Assembly: GCA_035622175.1 (NCBI GenBank)
Contig: DASPVV010000005.1
Coordinates: 37,279-101,278 of the forward strand
Length of the DNA: 64,000 nucleotides
Source of the DNA: JAFAGX01 sp035622175
GTDB taxonomy: Bacteria; Acidobacteriota; Terriglobia; Terriglobales; Acidobacteriaceae
Direction of reading: 5' to 3'
Notes under the pieces: model-generated
What the model was told of the DNA's origin: nothing
Database searches by the model: none
The model's input: the letters and a program-made list of their open reading frames with translations, nothing else
Program-made: the position numbers and the translations under genes
Shown: one piece after another, positions 17,602-28,739 of the stretch
How positions within the stretch are numbered: the stretch's first letter is position 1
Layout of the letters: each line of letters begins with the position of its first letter

Positions 17602-18642
17602 GTGGGCGCATCCCAGACGATTGAAATCGAAGGCAAACGGCTCAAGCTGACCAATCTTGAAAAAATCCTGTATCCCGCCGCCGGATTCACCAAGGGACAG
17701 GTGATCGACTATTACGCGCGAATTGCCCCCGTCTTGGTCCCCCAACTTAGAGATCGGCCTTTGACCCTGAAACGCTATCCCGAAGGCGTGGATCGGGAAT
17801 TTTTCTTTGAGAAGAACGCCACCCAATACCGCCCCGAATGGGTCAAGACTGCCCCCATCTGGAGCGAAGGCAACCGGCGCAGCGTGAACTACCTCTTGGC
17901 TGACGATCTGGCCACCCTGATCTGGATCGCCAATCTGGCCTCGATTGAGTTACACCCGTCGCTCTCCCTGGCGCGAACCATCGAAACCCCTACGGTGATT
18001 GCCTTCGACCTGGACCCCGGGCCACCCGCCAGTGTCGTCGAATGCTGCCAGGTTGCCTGCTGGCTGCGGGAGTTTTTCGAGCGCTTCGGATTGCACAGTT
18101 TCCCTAAAACCTCCGGCTCGAAGGGGTTGCAGATTTACGTTCCCATGAATACACCCACCACTTACACCGCGACCAAGCCTTTTGCCCACGCGCTCGCCCG
18201 TCTCCTCGAAGACGAGCATCGAGAGTTGGTCGTGTCGGATATGAACAAGCAGCGGCGGGTGAACAAGGTTTTCGTCGACTGGAGCCAGAATGATCAGCAT
18301 AAGACCACCATCGCCGTCTACTCCTTGCGTGCCCGCTCGCAACCCACCGTGTCGACTCCAGTGACCTGGGAAGAAGTCGAACACGCCTTGCAAAGGAGAG
18401 ATGCAAGCCTGCTCGTGTTCGAAGCTCCGCAGGTGCTCGAACGGGTGGCAAAGAAAGGGGATCTGTTTGCCCCGGTGCTTACCCTAAAGCAGACCTTGCC
18501 CAAGCTGCCGGGCATCGAGCCCGCCCGGCTCGCGGCCGGCGACTCGGGGGTCGAGCTCAGAGCGCAGGCGCCTGCAACCTCCCGGAAAAGCTCCCGCAAG
18601 CCTGCCGGATCTGTCCGGAAGAAGAAAGCCAGAAAGGTATAA
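17602..18642 (+). CDS. Stand-alone LigD polymerase (archaeo-eukaryotic primase) domain protein
   Basis: A 346-residue protein matching the polymerase domain of bacterial NHEJ ligase D over most of its length. It opens with 'LTNLEKILYPAAGFTKG', has 'RYPEGVDREFFFEKNA', the metal-binding pair in 'FDLDPGPP' (D136, D138), 'TSGSKGLQIYVP' and 'VFVDWSQND' (third Asp). The domain adds ribo- or deoxyribonucleotides at DNA ends. A basic Ser/Lys/Arg-rich tail of about 40 residues follows. The ligase and phosphoesterase domains of LigD are absent and no Ku gene is in the window, so partners must be elsewhere. The GTG start is chosen because AAAGGAAAG precedes it and the promoter lies upstream. The gene ends 27 bases before the DUF72 gene. 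Confidence 0.85.
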   Translation: MGASQTIEIEGKRLKLTNLEKILYPAAGFTKGQVIDYYARIAPVLVPQLRDRPLTLKRYPEGVDREFFFEKNATQYRPEWVKTAPIWSEGNRRSVNYLLADDLATLIWIANLASIELHPSLSLARTIETPTVIAFDLDPGPPASVVECCQVACWLREFFERFGLHSFPKTSGSKGLQIYVPMNTPTTYTATKPFAHALARLLEDEHRELVVSDMNKQRRVNKVFVDWSQNDQHKTTIAVYSLRARSQPTVSTPVTWEEVEHALQRRDASLLVFEAPQVLERVAKKGDLFAPVLTLKQTLPKLPGIEPARLAAGDSGVELRAQAPATSRKSSRKPAGSVRKKKARKV

Positions 18643-18643
18643 T
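18638..18643 (+). promoter_or_regulatory. -10 element for the DUF72 gene overlapping the upstream stop codon
   Basis: A perfect TATAAT hexamer spans the stop codon of the LigD-polymerase gene, 26 bases before the ATG of the next gene. No good -35 is visible. It would allow the DUF72 gene to be expressed separately. Confidence 0.35.
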
Positions 18644-18669
18644 GCCTGGCGTTCGCCGGCCGATCCACC

Positions 18670-19404
18670 ATGGCGCATTTCTACGCAGGCACAAGCGGGT
18701 GGGCTTATGCAAGCTGGAAGCCTGACTTTTACCCCGCCAAGCTCGCACAAGCCAAGTTCTTGCCCTATTACGCGACGCAGCTCAATGCCGTCGAAGTCAA
18801 TTTCACCTTTCGCCAATTGTTAAAGGATACGACCGCCGAGAAATGGGTGGGCGAGACGCCCCCGGGATTTTGTTTCAGCGTGAAGGCTCATCAGGTCATC
18901 ACCCACATCAAGCGCATGCAGCAGACGGAGGACTTTGTCCGCCGTTTTCTCGGCAGCCTTGAGCCGCTGGCGCGCGCCGCCAAGCTTGGTCCACTTTTGT
19001 TTCAACTGCCGCCCAATCTGAAGGCAGATCGCTCCTTGCTCGCGGATTTCTTGGCCGGCTTACCGCGAGTCCCCTCCGCCTTCGAGTTCCGGCATGCCTC
19101 GTGGTTCGACGAGGCAACCTTCGATCTGCTGCGCCGGCATAACTGTGCGCTGTGCGTCGCCGAAACCGAAGAGCGCGTGACCCCGGACGTTATCACCGCA
19201 GATTTTTGCTATTACCGCTACCGGAAACCCGACTACGCCCGCGAAGAACGGCAAGCCATGATCACTCGCATGCAGGAGCACCTGGCGGCGCAACGCAATG
19301 TCTATGCCTATTTCAAGCATGAAGAAACCCCGCAAGGGGCGCGCTATGCGCTCGAGCTGCTGCAGGAAATCGCTTCCCAACAGCAGACCGAGAAGCCGCG
19401 ATAA
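18670..19404 (+). CDS. DUF72 domain protein (YecE-like)
   Basis: A 244-residue protein. It begins 'YAGTSGWAYASWKPDFYP' and continues with 'LPYYATQLNAVEVNFTF' and 'GFCFSVKAHQVITHIKRM', the standard pattern of DUF72 TIM-barrel proteins related to E. coli YecE. The biochemical role is unknown, although some members associate with DNA-repair or iron-sulfur contexts. Length matches the family. It follows the LigD-polymerase gene on the same strand, an association that recurs in bacteria with LigD-like genes to my recollection, so a DNA-repair link is possible but unproven. Confidence 0.85.
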   Translation: MAHFYAGTSGWAYASWKPDFYPAKLAQAKFLPYYATQLNAVEVNFTFRQLLKDTTAEKWVGETPPGFCFSVKAHQVITHIKRMQQTEDFVRRFLGSLEPLARAAKLGPLLFQLPPNLKADRSLLADFLAGLPRVPSAFEFRHASWFDEATFDLLRRHNCALCVAETEERVTPDVITADFCYYRYRKPDYAREERQAMITRMQEHLAAQRNVYAYFKHEETPQGARYALELLQEIASQQQTEKPR

Positions 19405-19486
19405 GCGCGATCCCCCCTTCTGCTTGGGAAGTCCGTCCCCGAAAGCGGCGGCTGCGACCGGTCGGTCCCGCGTATCCGGCTGATTA

Positions 19487-19516
19487 TTGCCTCCAACCTT
19501 CGCCGGCAGGCATAGT
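19487..19516 (+). promoter_or_regulatory. Promoter of xerD, apparently leaderless
   Basis: TTGCCT (19487-19492), 18-base spacer, CATAGT (19511-19516). The expected transcription start falls at about 19522, the GTG start codon itself, and no ribosome site is present between. This is consistent with a leaderless message. Confidence 0.4.
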
Positions 19517-19521
19517 AAAGT

Positions 19522-20442
19522 GTGTCTTCCCCGGCCAATGCTCCGATTCTGTCCGGCTTCTTGGACTATTTGAAGGTCGAGAAAGGCCTCGCCCGCCTCA
19601 CGGTGTCAGCCTATCGTACCGACATTCGGCAGTTTGGGGAATTTCTTCGTGGACGTAAGCGCACGCTCCTCGACGCCCGCCGGGTTGATGTTCGCGACTT
19701 CCTCCAAGACCTATTCTCGAATGCCGTCGACGGCCGCTCGGTGGGACGGAAACTCTCCGGGCTGCGCCGCCTGTACCATTATCTGTTGCTCGACCAGCTG
19801 ATCGAGCACGATCCCACCCTGAACATCGCTTCGCCAAAGCAGTGGAAGGTATTGCCCAAGTCCTTGGCGCGAGAGGAAATGCTCGCCCTGCTCGAGGGGC
19901 CGGGATCGACCTCAAGTCATAGACTTGCGCCGGCCATGGCGGCGCGGGATCGCGCCATGCTCGAGGTCTTCTATGCCGGGGGCTTGCGGGTTTCGGAGCT
20001 GATTGGGGTCAAACTTGGGGACCTGAAGCTGGATTTTGGTTACGTGCTGGTGCGGGGGAAAGGAGACAAGGAGCGCATCGTACCGCTCGGCAAATCGGCG
20101 CAGCAGGCCCTCACCGAGTACATGGGGAGCGCGCGCGCGGCGCTATTGGGACCGAAGAGCTCTGCGCTGTTGTTCCTCGGGCGCGGAGGCCGCCAGCTAA
20201 CGCGTCAGCGGGTGTGGCAGATGGTGCGGCTGGCATCGAAGTCTGCCGGCCGTCATGCGAGCCCCCACATGTTGCGGCACAGCTGCGCCACGCACATGGT
20301 CGAAAACGGTGCCGACTTGCGTACGGTGCAAACCATTCTCGGCCACGCCGACATTTCGACCACCCAGGTGTATACCCATGTGGCGCTCGATCGACTAAAA
20401 AGCGTGTATCAGAAACATCATCCGCGCGCCAAGGCGCGATAA
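19522..20442 (+). CDS. xerD: Tyrosine recombinase XerD-like
   Basis: A 306-residue site-specific recombinase. The N-terminal SAM-like core-binding domain starts 'FLDYLKVEKGLARLTVSAY'. The catalytic domain has the full R-K-H-R-H-Y set: Arg in 'GGLRVSELIG', Lys in 'VRGKGDKER', 'HMLRHSCATH', His in 'GHADISTTQVYTH' with the Tyr nucleophile. The protein should act with a partner at the chromosomal dif site to resolve dimers at FtsK-active septa. Length and the 'LGHADISTTQVYTHV' motif favour XerD over XerC, although naming of the pair is not certain. Start is GTG 19522, probably leaderless. The next gene, 30 bases downstream, encodes a second Xer protein. Confidence 0.86.
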   Translation: MSSPANAPILSGFLDYLKVEKGLARLTVSAYRTDIRQFGEFLRGRKRTLLDARRVDVRDFLQDLFSNAVDGRSVGRKLSGLRRLYHYLLLDQLIEHDPTLNIASPKQWKVLPKSLAREEMLALLEGPGSTSSHRLAPAMAARDRAMLEVFYAGGLRVSELIGVKLGDLKLDFGYVLVRGKGDKERIVPLGKSAQQALTEYMGSARAALLGPKSSALLFLGRGGRQLTRQRVWQMVRLASKSAGRHASPHMLRHSCATHMVENGADLRTVQTILGHADISTTQVYTHVALDRLKSVYQKHHPRAKAR

Positions 20443-20472
20443 GCTGCCTGGCACCGGGCACGGAGTTCGCAT

Positions 20473-21417
20473 TTGAAAACCGGCACGAGCGGGGAAGGGA
20501 GGGCTCCGACGACGAAGCATCGCACCGAGGTCGGGAGGGCGGTGGATCAGTTTCTGCGCTCGTTAGGGGAACGCAACGCCTCGCTTCACACCCGCAGGGC
20601 TTACGCTCGGGATCTGGCCCGTTTTTCGCAATACGTAGGGGCGCGGAATTGGCGGGACATTGATCATGTCACGATCCGCAGTTTTCTCTCCCGTCTTTAC
20701 GAAACTGGACTCAGCAAAACCTCCGTGGCGCGTTCCCTGGCCGTCGTGCGTTCTCTCTACCGTTGGTTAGCCCAGGAAGAGATCGTTGCCCAGAATCCCG
20801 CCGCTTTGGTCTCCACCCCCAAGCTGCCCAAGAAGCTGCCTCGCGTCCCCACCATGGAGGAGATGGGCAATCTCCTCGACGGGAAGATGCCGGAAATTGC
20901 AGCATTCCCCGAGCGGGATCACATCATGTTCGAGCTGCTGTACGGCTGCGGCATTCGCAATTCTGAACTGGTCGGCATCAATCTCGATGATATTCGCCTG
21001 CGAGACGAGGTGATCCTCATCCGTGGCAAGGGCAAGAAACAGCGCTATGTGCCCTTTGGTGATTCCGTAAAAATCGCTCTGGCTCGCTACCTGCCCACAC
21101 GCCAGCAGCTCCTCGCGGGACGTGGGGGGAGCACCCACGCCCTGTTGATCAATCGCCGCGACCGGGGAAGGCTGACGACGCGGAGCGTTGGCCGGATCAT
21201 CAAGCGGCTTGCCGTCGCGAAAGGCTTCCCGCCGGATGTCCACCCCCACACGCTGCGGCATGCTTTCGGCACCCACCTGCTCGAGCAAGGTGCAGACTTG
21301 CGCGCCATTCAGGAGATGCTCGGGCATGAGCGTCTCTCGACCACCCAGCGTTACACCCAGCTCTCGATGAAACACGTGCTGGCGGTTTATGATCAGACAC
21401 ACCCGCGGGCGAAGTAA
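20473..21417 (+). CDS. xerC: Tyrosine recombinase XerC-like
   Basis: A 314-residue recombinase. After a basic N-terminus of about 20 residues the core-binding domain reads 'FLRSLGERNASLHTRRAYARDL'. The catalytic residues are in 'GCGIRNSELVG', 'RGKGKKQRYVPFG', 'HTLRHAFGTHLL' and 'GHERLSTTQRYTQ'. This matches XerC, the partner of XerD in chromosome dimer resolution. The start TTG 20473 is weak. GTG at 20542, preceded by GGGAGGG, would remove 23 residues and gives an N-terminus more usual for the family. Finding both Xer genes back to back is unusual, because they are normally at separate loci. No phage or transposon genes lie nearby, so these are probably the housekeeping pair. Confidence 0.85.
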   Translation: MKTGTSGEGRAPTTKHRTEVGRAVDQFLRSLGERNASLHTRRAYARDLARFSQYVGARNWRDIDHVTIRSFLSRLYETGLSKTSVARSLAVVRSLYRWLAQEEIVAQNPAALVSTPKLPKKLPRVPTMEEMGNLLDGKMPEIAAFPERDHIMFELLYGCGIRNSELVGINLDDIRLRDEVILIRGKGKKQRYVPFGDSVKIALARYLPTRQQLLAGRGGSTHALLINRRDRGRLTTRSVGRIIKRLAVAKGFPPDVHPHTLRHAFGTHLLEQGADLRAIQEMLGHERLSTTQRYTQLSMKHVLAVYDQTHPRAK

Positions 21418-21430
21418 CGCGCCCAGCCTC

Positions 21431-24259
21431 CTACCGCCGGGGGAGCTGTCTGCCTTTTCGCAATTGCTCCAGTTGCTCCCACATGGTGACCACCTGCGAT
21501 CTCAACTCGGCGGTAAGCCGCTCGTAGGCTTCTTCCGACGCTTGCGAGTCGGGAGGCGGATGAATCGCGTCCCCGAACCTGATCCACAGGGGCGCGAACT
21601 TCTGAAAACTCTTGCCCCGCGGCCAAGCATCATGAAAGCCGGTAATGGCGACCGGGACGATGGGGACCTGAAGGTGGATGGAAAGAATGGCAGCGCCTTT
21701 CTTGAAAGTTTTGGGTGTCCCGTCGATCGAGCGCTCGCCTTCAGGATAAAGAACCAGTACCCGACCATGGCGTAACCCGAAGGCGCCGGCGCGCATCGCA
21801 GGAATCAGGTTCGCGTCGGGATCGACCAGGATGATCCGCAGCCATCGCGCCAAAGTTCTGAGGAAGCCATGGCCGAAGATTTCGCTCGTGCCCACGAAGA
21901 ATAGGTTCTGGAACACAGGCCAAGGCAAGAGACTGCTCATGATCGTGCCGTCGATAAAGCTCTGGTGATTGGAGCACAGCAGGAACGGCCCTTTGCTCGG
22001 CAGTTTCTCGAGCCCGTTCACGCGGAGGTGAAACCGATCGTAAGCCGACATTGCGACCATGCGCGTCAGCAGGTACCAGATCCCCTCGGCGAGCGGCTGG
22101 CGCTGAGCCAGGGCCAGGGCCTGTGGGTCCTCGGGCGGTTGCGCCAGCACAACCTGCCAGCCGGCAAATCTCACGGAAGCGGCCTTGACCCCGCTGCGCG
22201 CGCTGGCGCGCACCAGATCGACCAGTTCGCGAACCGTGTACACCTCAGCCAGACGGGATTCCTCGACCGCGCCTCCGAGTTCCTGCTCGAGCGCCACCAG
22301 GAGTTCCACCCGCTGCATGGAATCCAGCCCCAAATCGAGTTCCAAATTGTTGCTGGGGCGAATCGGTGACGGGCGGCTCCCGACCGCCTCGCCAATCACG
22401 CGCAGGGCCCGTTCGACATCCGGCTGCTCAAGCCAGGCCGACTCCTCGGCCGAGCGCGGCTCCTCGGACGTCTCCGCCTCATCCCCGGATGGCTGAGCCT
22501 GGTTTTCCCTTACCCGGCGCTCGATTTGGAAGCGCTTCAGCTTGCGGGTCGTGGTGCGCGGCAGGGTGTCGGACGGCCACACCTCGTAGCTGGCAATTCG
22601 CTTGGTGGAAGCCAGCTGGGACGACAAACTCTCGATATCGAAGCGGATGACTTCCTTCGTGTTCACAATCCTTCGTTGCCGCAGCAGGTCGAAATTCGGC
22701 ACGATGACCGCATGCAGACGATCGGAGGCGGGGTCTCCCGGGTGTCGCTCCAGGCCGAGAACGCACATCTCCTTGATATAGGGTGATTTGAGGTAGTGTG
22801 CCTCGACCTCTTCAGGATAGATATTTTTTCCATTGCTAAGAATGATGACTTCTTTTTTGCGCCCGGTGATGAATAGATTCCCGCCCTCGTCGAAGTAGCC
22901 GAGATCCCCGGTGTGCAGCCAGCCGTTCGCCAGGGCGGCGGCGGTCGCATCCGGACGGTTCCAATACCCTTGCATGACAATCTTTCCCCGAATCGCAACT
23001 TCGCCGACCGGTTGGGGAATGCCTTCGACCGGCTGCGGATCCAGGATTTTCCCTTCCACACCCGGCAGCGGGGGACCCACCGACCCGATGACGTTGTTCT
23101 CCGGCCGGTTGGCGAACGCACCGCCGCAGGTCTCGGTCAATCCGTAGGCCTGGAGAACGTCAATGCCGAGGGCATAGAAGCTGCGTGCGATCTCGGGATC
23201 GAACCTTGATCCCCCGGTGACCAGGTAGCGCATGTGATCGCCGAAGAGTCTGCGGATGTTAGGAAAGAAGATCTTTCCCGGATTCCAGCCGAGGTTTCGT
23301 AAGAAGCGGGTGACCGCCATCAGCATTGCGACCATCGTTTGGACCAGCCGGCCGCGCCGGGAAATCTCTTTGAAGATGCGCTCATGGATTAAATAGAAGA
23401 ATTGCGGAACCACGGCAAACGCCGTGATCCTTCTCTCCGTAAGGGCGCGAAGCAACTCCGTCGTGTTCAGAGTCTCCAGGTACACGACGCGCGATCCCTT
23501 GACGAGGGGCAACAAGAGATTGGCCATTTGCGAAAGCACATGAAACAGCGGCAGCACCCCCAGCAAGGCGTCCTGCGGGCCGATCTCGACCCAGCCAAAG
23601 ACGGCTTCGACTTCTCCCATGAAGTTTGCGTGGGTGAGCATCACGCCTTTGGGATCGGCGGTTGTCCCCGAGGTGTATAGGAGGGAAACCAGATCGTTCT
23701 CCGAGGCAGGCTGGGGAGTGAAATGCCCGGGCCCTGCCGCCACGATGCGATCCAGATTGGTCACGTCACCGGCGGCCGCGCTAGGGGTGTTCGTGTCCCC
23801 GTTCGGGAGCGAGCGAGCGCCGTCCCGCGGGTCGTTCGGGAAGGCGGGGGGGCGCGCACCTTCGTCGATCCTCACCATGGGAATCGATCTCGTGGCCGCC
23901 GCCTCGTGCGCCACGCTGAGGTGCCTGCCATCACAAAACAGCAGCGAGCTGTCGCTATCGGCGAGCAACCTGGCTGCTTGATCGGCGTGCAGAGCGGTGT
24001 CGAGCGGAACCGTCGTATGTCCCGCCGCGATAATGCCCAGATAAACCGCTACCCAGAGAGGGTGGTTCTCGGCAAGAATTGCGATGCGTGCCGCCGGCCC
24101 AAAGTTCTGCTCGGTGAGCCAGCGGGCAATCGACTCCGCCATGCCGCGTAGCTCCCCGTAGGTGTAGCTTTCGACAGCATCCCGCCGCTGGATTTCGAGC
24201 GCAACATTTTGCGGCCAGCGCTCGGCAGTGCTGCGAAACAGGTCGTAAAAGGTGGGCAT
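21431..24259 (-). CDS. Three-domain adenylation - acyl carrier - acyltransferase protein
   Basis: A 942-residue protein. Residues about 1-560 form an AMP-forming acyl ligase ('LLYTSGTTADPKG' near 193, 'YGLTETCGG', 'HTGDLGYFDEGG', 'GRKKEVIILSNGKNIYPEE'). Residues about 620-700 form an acyl carrier domain with the phosphopantetheine Ser in 'LGLDSMQRVELL'. Residues about 720-930 form a PlsC-type acyltransferase ('NHQSFIDG' as HX4D, 'YPEGERSIDG'). The protein could activate a free fatty acid, hold it as thioester on its own carrier domain and pass it to a lysolipid or other alcohol at the membrane, which resembles E. coli Aas with reversed domain order and a built-in ACP. The gene is convergent with xerC (13 bases apart). 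Substrate is unknown. Confidence 0.87.
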   Translation of the reverse strand: MPTFYDLFRSTAERWPQNVALEIQRRDAVESYTYGELRGMAESIARWLTEQNFGPAARIAILAENHPLWVAVYLGIIAAGHTTVPLDTALHADQAARLLADSDSSLLFCDGRHLSVAHEAAATRSIPMVRIDEGARPPAFPNDPRDGARSLPNGDTNTPSAAAGDVTNLDRIVAAGPGHFTPQPASENDLVSLLYTSGTTADPKGVMLTHANFMGEVEAVFGWVEIGPQDALLGVLPLFHVLSQMANLLLPLVKGSRVVYLETLNTTELLRALTERRITAFAVVPQFFYLIHERIFKEISRRGRLVQTMVAMLMAVTRFLRNLGWNPGKIFFPNIRRLFGDHMRYLVTGGSRFDPEIARSFYALGIDVLQAYGLTETCGGAFANRPENNVIGSVGPPLPGVEGKILDPQPVEGIPQPVGEVAIRGKIVMQGYWNRPDATAAALANGWLHTGDLGYFDEGGNLFITGRKKEVIILSNGKNIYPEEVEAHYLKSPYIKEMCVLGLERHPGDPASDRLHAVIVPNFDLLRQRRIVNTKEVIRFDIESLSSQLASTKRIASYEVWPSDTLPRTTTRKLKRFQIERRVRENQAQPSGDEAETSEEPRSAEESAWLEQPDVERALRVIGEAVGSRPSPIRPSNNLELDLGLDSMQRVELLVALEQELGGAVEESRLAEVYTVRELVDLVRASARSGVKAASVRFAGWQVVLAQPPEDPQALALAQRQPLAEGIWYLLTRMVAMSAYDRFHLRVNGLEKLPSKGPFLLCSNHQSFIDGTIMSSLLPWPVFQNLFFVGTSEIFGHGFLRTLARWLRIILVDPDANLIPAMRAGAFGLRHGRVLVLYPEGERSIDGTPKTFKKGAAILSIHLQVPIVPVAITGFHDAWPRGKSFQKFAPLWIRFGDAIHPPPDSQASEEAYERLTAELRSQVVTMWEQLEQLRKGRQLPRR

Positions 24260-24385
24260 ATTTCGCGAGAACTATACCTGAAAACGAATTCCGCTGTCGG
24301 GAAAGGAGTGCGCCGGACCCGGGCTTGCTGGGCGATCCCTTGGTGGCATTCTGGCGCACCTCAGGGGGCCCGCCGGGCGCCGCGA

Positions 24386-24415
24386 CTGACACTCTCAAAC
24401 CGCATCTAATATGCT
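24386..24415 (+). promoter_or_regulatory. Promoter candidate for secA
   Basis: CTGACA (24386-24391) and TATGCT (24410-24415) with an 18-base spacer, 57 bases before the TTG start of secA. An overlapping TAATAT (24407-24412) is an alternative -10 at shorter spacing. Confidence 0.35.
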
Positions 24416-24471
24416 AGGCTTTTAAGGATGTCGGCTTGGCGTTCAGCCACCCGCCCAAGGATTCGTGAACC

Positions 24472-27456
<2,985 letters not shown>

Positions 27457-27487
27457 CCGCTTGCCGAAGCCTCCCCACCCCGGGATT

Positions 27488-27535
27488 GGCTCGCTTCGGG
27501 CGAGTCCTCCACCCCTTTGCGTCGGGCTTTCGCCC
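27488..27535 (+). terminator. Hairpins downstream of secA
   Basis: Two short stems occur in the convergent gap between secA and the beta-propeller gene: GGCTCGC/GCGAGTCC (27488-27507, one G-U pair) and GGGC-TTTC-GCCC (27524-27535) followed by TCCTT. They are a weak candidate intrinsic terminator. Confidence 0.35.
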
Positions 27536-27575
27536 TCCTTAGGATGGGCGCCACCGATTCGGCCTGCCGGCCGAG

Positions 27576-28739
27576 TCACGGCTGCGGGGGTTGCCGTACC
27601 AGGAAGGACTTGACCACGATGTTATTGGGCCGGATGCCGACCGGGATCATGGTCAGCAGGGAATACTCGCCCGGCTCAAACTTCTTCTTAGGTGTGCGCT
27701 TCTGGATCACCGTGATGTCGCCCGATGCGGAGTCCAAGACCAACAGATAGTTCTGGCTCACGGAAAGGGCCAAACCATCCGGGTGGGTGCCGACCGCCAG
27801 GGTGGCAACGATCTTTCCCTGTTCGATGTCATACACCGCAACCGTATTCGATCCAAAGTTGCTGACGTACAGTCGGCTATTGTCGGCGGTTACGATGCCC
27901 CGCGCTGGATGGGCTCCGATCAGGTAACTTCCGCCCACCTCATCGGTTGTCGTCTCGATGATGGAGATGCTGTCGGAATCAAAGTTACTGACCACCAGTT
28001 CGCCGCCATCCGGTTTGAGGGCAAGATGAGTGGGAGTCTTGCCCACATCGAGAAGCGCCAGCAGCGTCCCGCTGTTCAGATCAATCGAAGCGACTTGCGC
28101 GGATCCGGTGCAAGCGACAAAGGCTTTGCTGTTGTCGGGAAGAATGGCGATGTCCTCCGGCTGCTGGCAAACCGGGATGGTGCTGCGCACAGTCAGGCGC
28201 TGCGCGTCAATTTCGGAGATCGTGCCGTCGCCGCGATTGCTGACGACGACCGTCCGGCCATCGGGTGAAACTTTGGCGAGACCGGGCGAAGCACCAACCC
28301 GGATGTTGCCGACCACGGCTCGCTCCTCGAGGTCGATGACCGAAACATTGGCAGAGCCCGCGTTGGCTACGTAGCCCCGCTTTCCATCCAGAGAAACATC
28401 GATGAAATACGGCTTGCCATGCACACCGATGGTGGAGGAAACGGTGTTGCGCTCCGCATCGATGACGCTGACGTTGCTCGATCCGGTGTTGACGGCGTAG
28501 ATTTCATTTTTCTTGGTGTTGGCGGCGATGCCGGTCGGCTCACTTCCCACCCGGATGGTGCGGGCGAGGCGAAACGTGCGCAGGTCGATGACGCTGACCG
28601 TATCACTCTTTCCATTGGTGATGTAAGCGTACTCCCGATACCTGGGAGCGTAGTCGGAGAGCTGGCGTTCGTCGAAATACCACCAGGCGAGGCCGAGCCC
28701 AATCGGGACAAAGACAACGACGAGGAGGAGCTTTCTCAA
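27576..28739 (-). CDS. YVTN-family beta-propeller repeat protein
   Basis: A 387-residue protein with an N-terminal hydrophobic anchor or uncleaved signal ('LLLVVVFVPIGLGLAWWYF', about 4-22) followed by repeated blades of about 42 residues. Blades carry motifs such as 'AYITNGKSDTVSVIDL', 'IYAVNTGSSNVSVID', 'GYVANAGSANVSVIDL' and 'LYVSNFGSNTVAVYDI', each with V-I/A-D turns. The protein would form a seven-bladed propeller outside the cytoplasmic membrane. These are often annotated as surface-layer or lactonase-fold proteins and their ligands are generally unknown. The start ATG overlaps the aroF stop by four bases (ATGA), so it is translated from the aroF message. No metabolic link to aromatic synthesis is apparent. 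Confidence 0.85.
   Translation of the reverse strand: MRKLLLVVVFVPIGLGLAWWYFDERQLSDYAPRYREYAYITNGKSDTVSVIDLRTFRLARTIRVGSEPTGIAANTKKNEIYAVNTGSSNVSVIDAERNTVSSTIGVHGKPYFIDVSLDGKRGYVANAGSANVSVIDLEERAVVGNIRVGASPGLAKVSPDGRTVVVSNRGDGTISEIDAQRLTVRSTIPVCQQPEDIAILPDNSKAFVACTGSAQVASIDLNSGTLLALLDVGKTPTHLALKPDGGELVVSNFDSDSISIIETTTDEVGGSYLIGAHPARGIVTADNSRLYVSNFGSNTVAVYDIEQGKIVATLAVGTHPDGLALSVSQNYLLVLDSASGDITVIQKRTPKKKFEPGEYSLLTMIPVGIRPNNIVVKSFLVRQPPQP

Noticed and set aside
20473..21417. Reading the Xer pair as a phage or integron integrase unit
   Set aside because: Both have the full Xer pattern and no phage, cassette or attachment-site signals are nearby.
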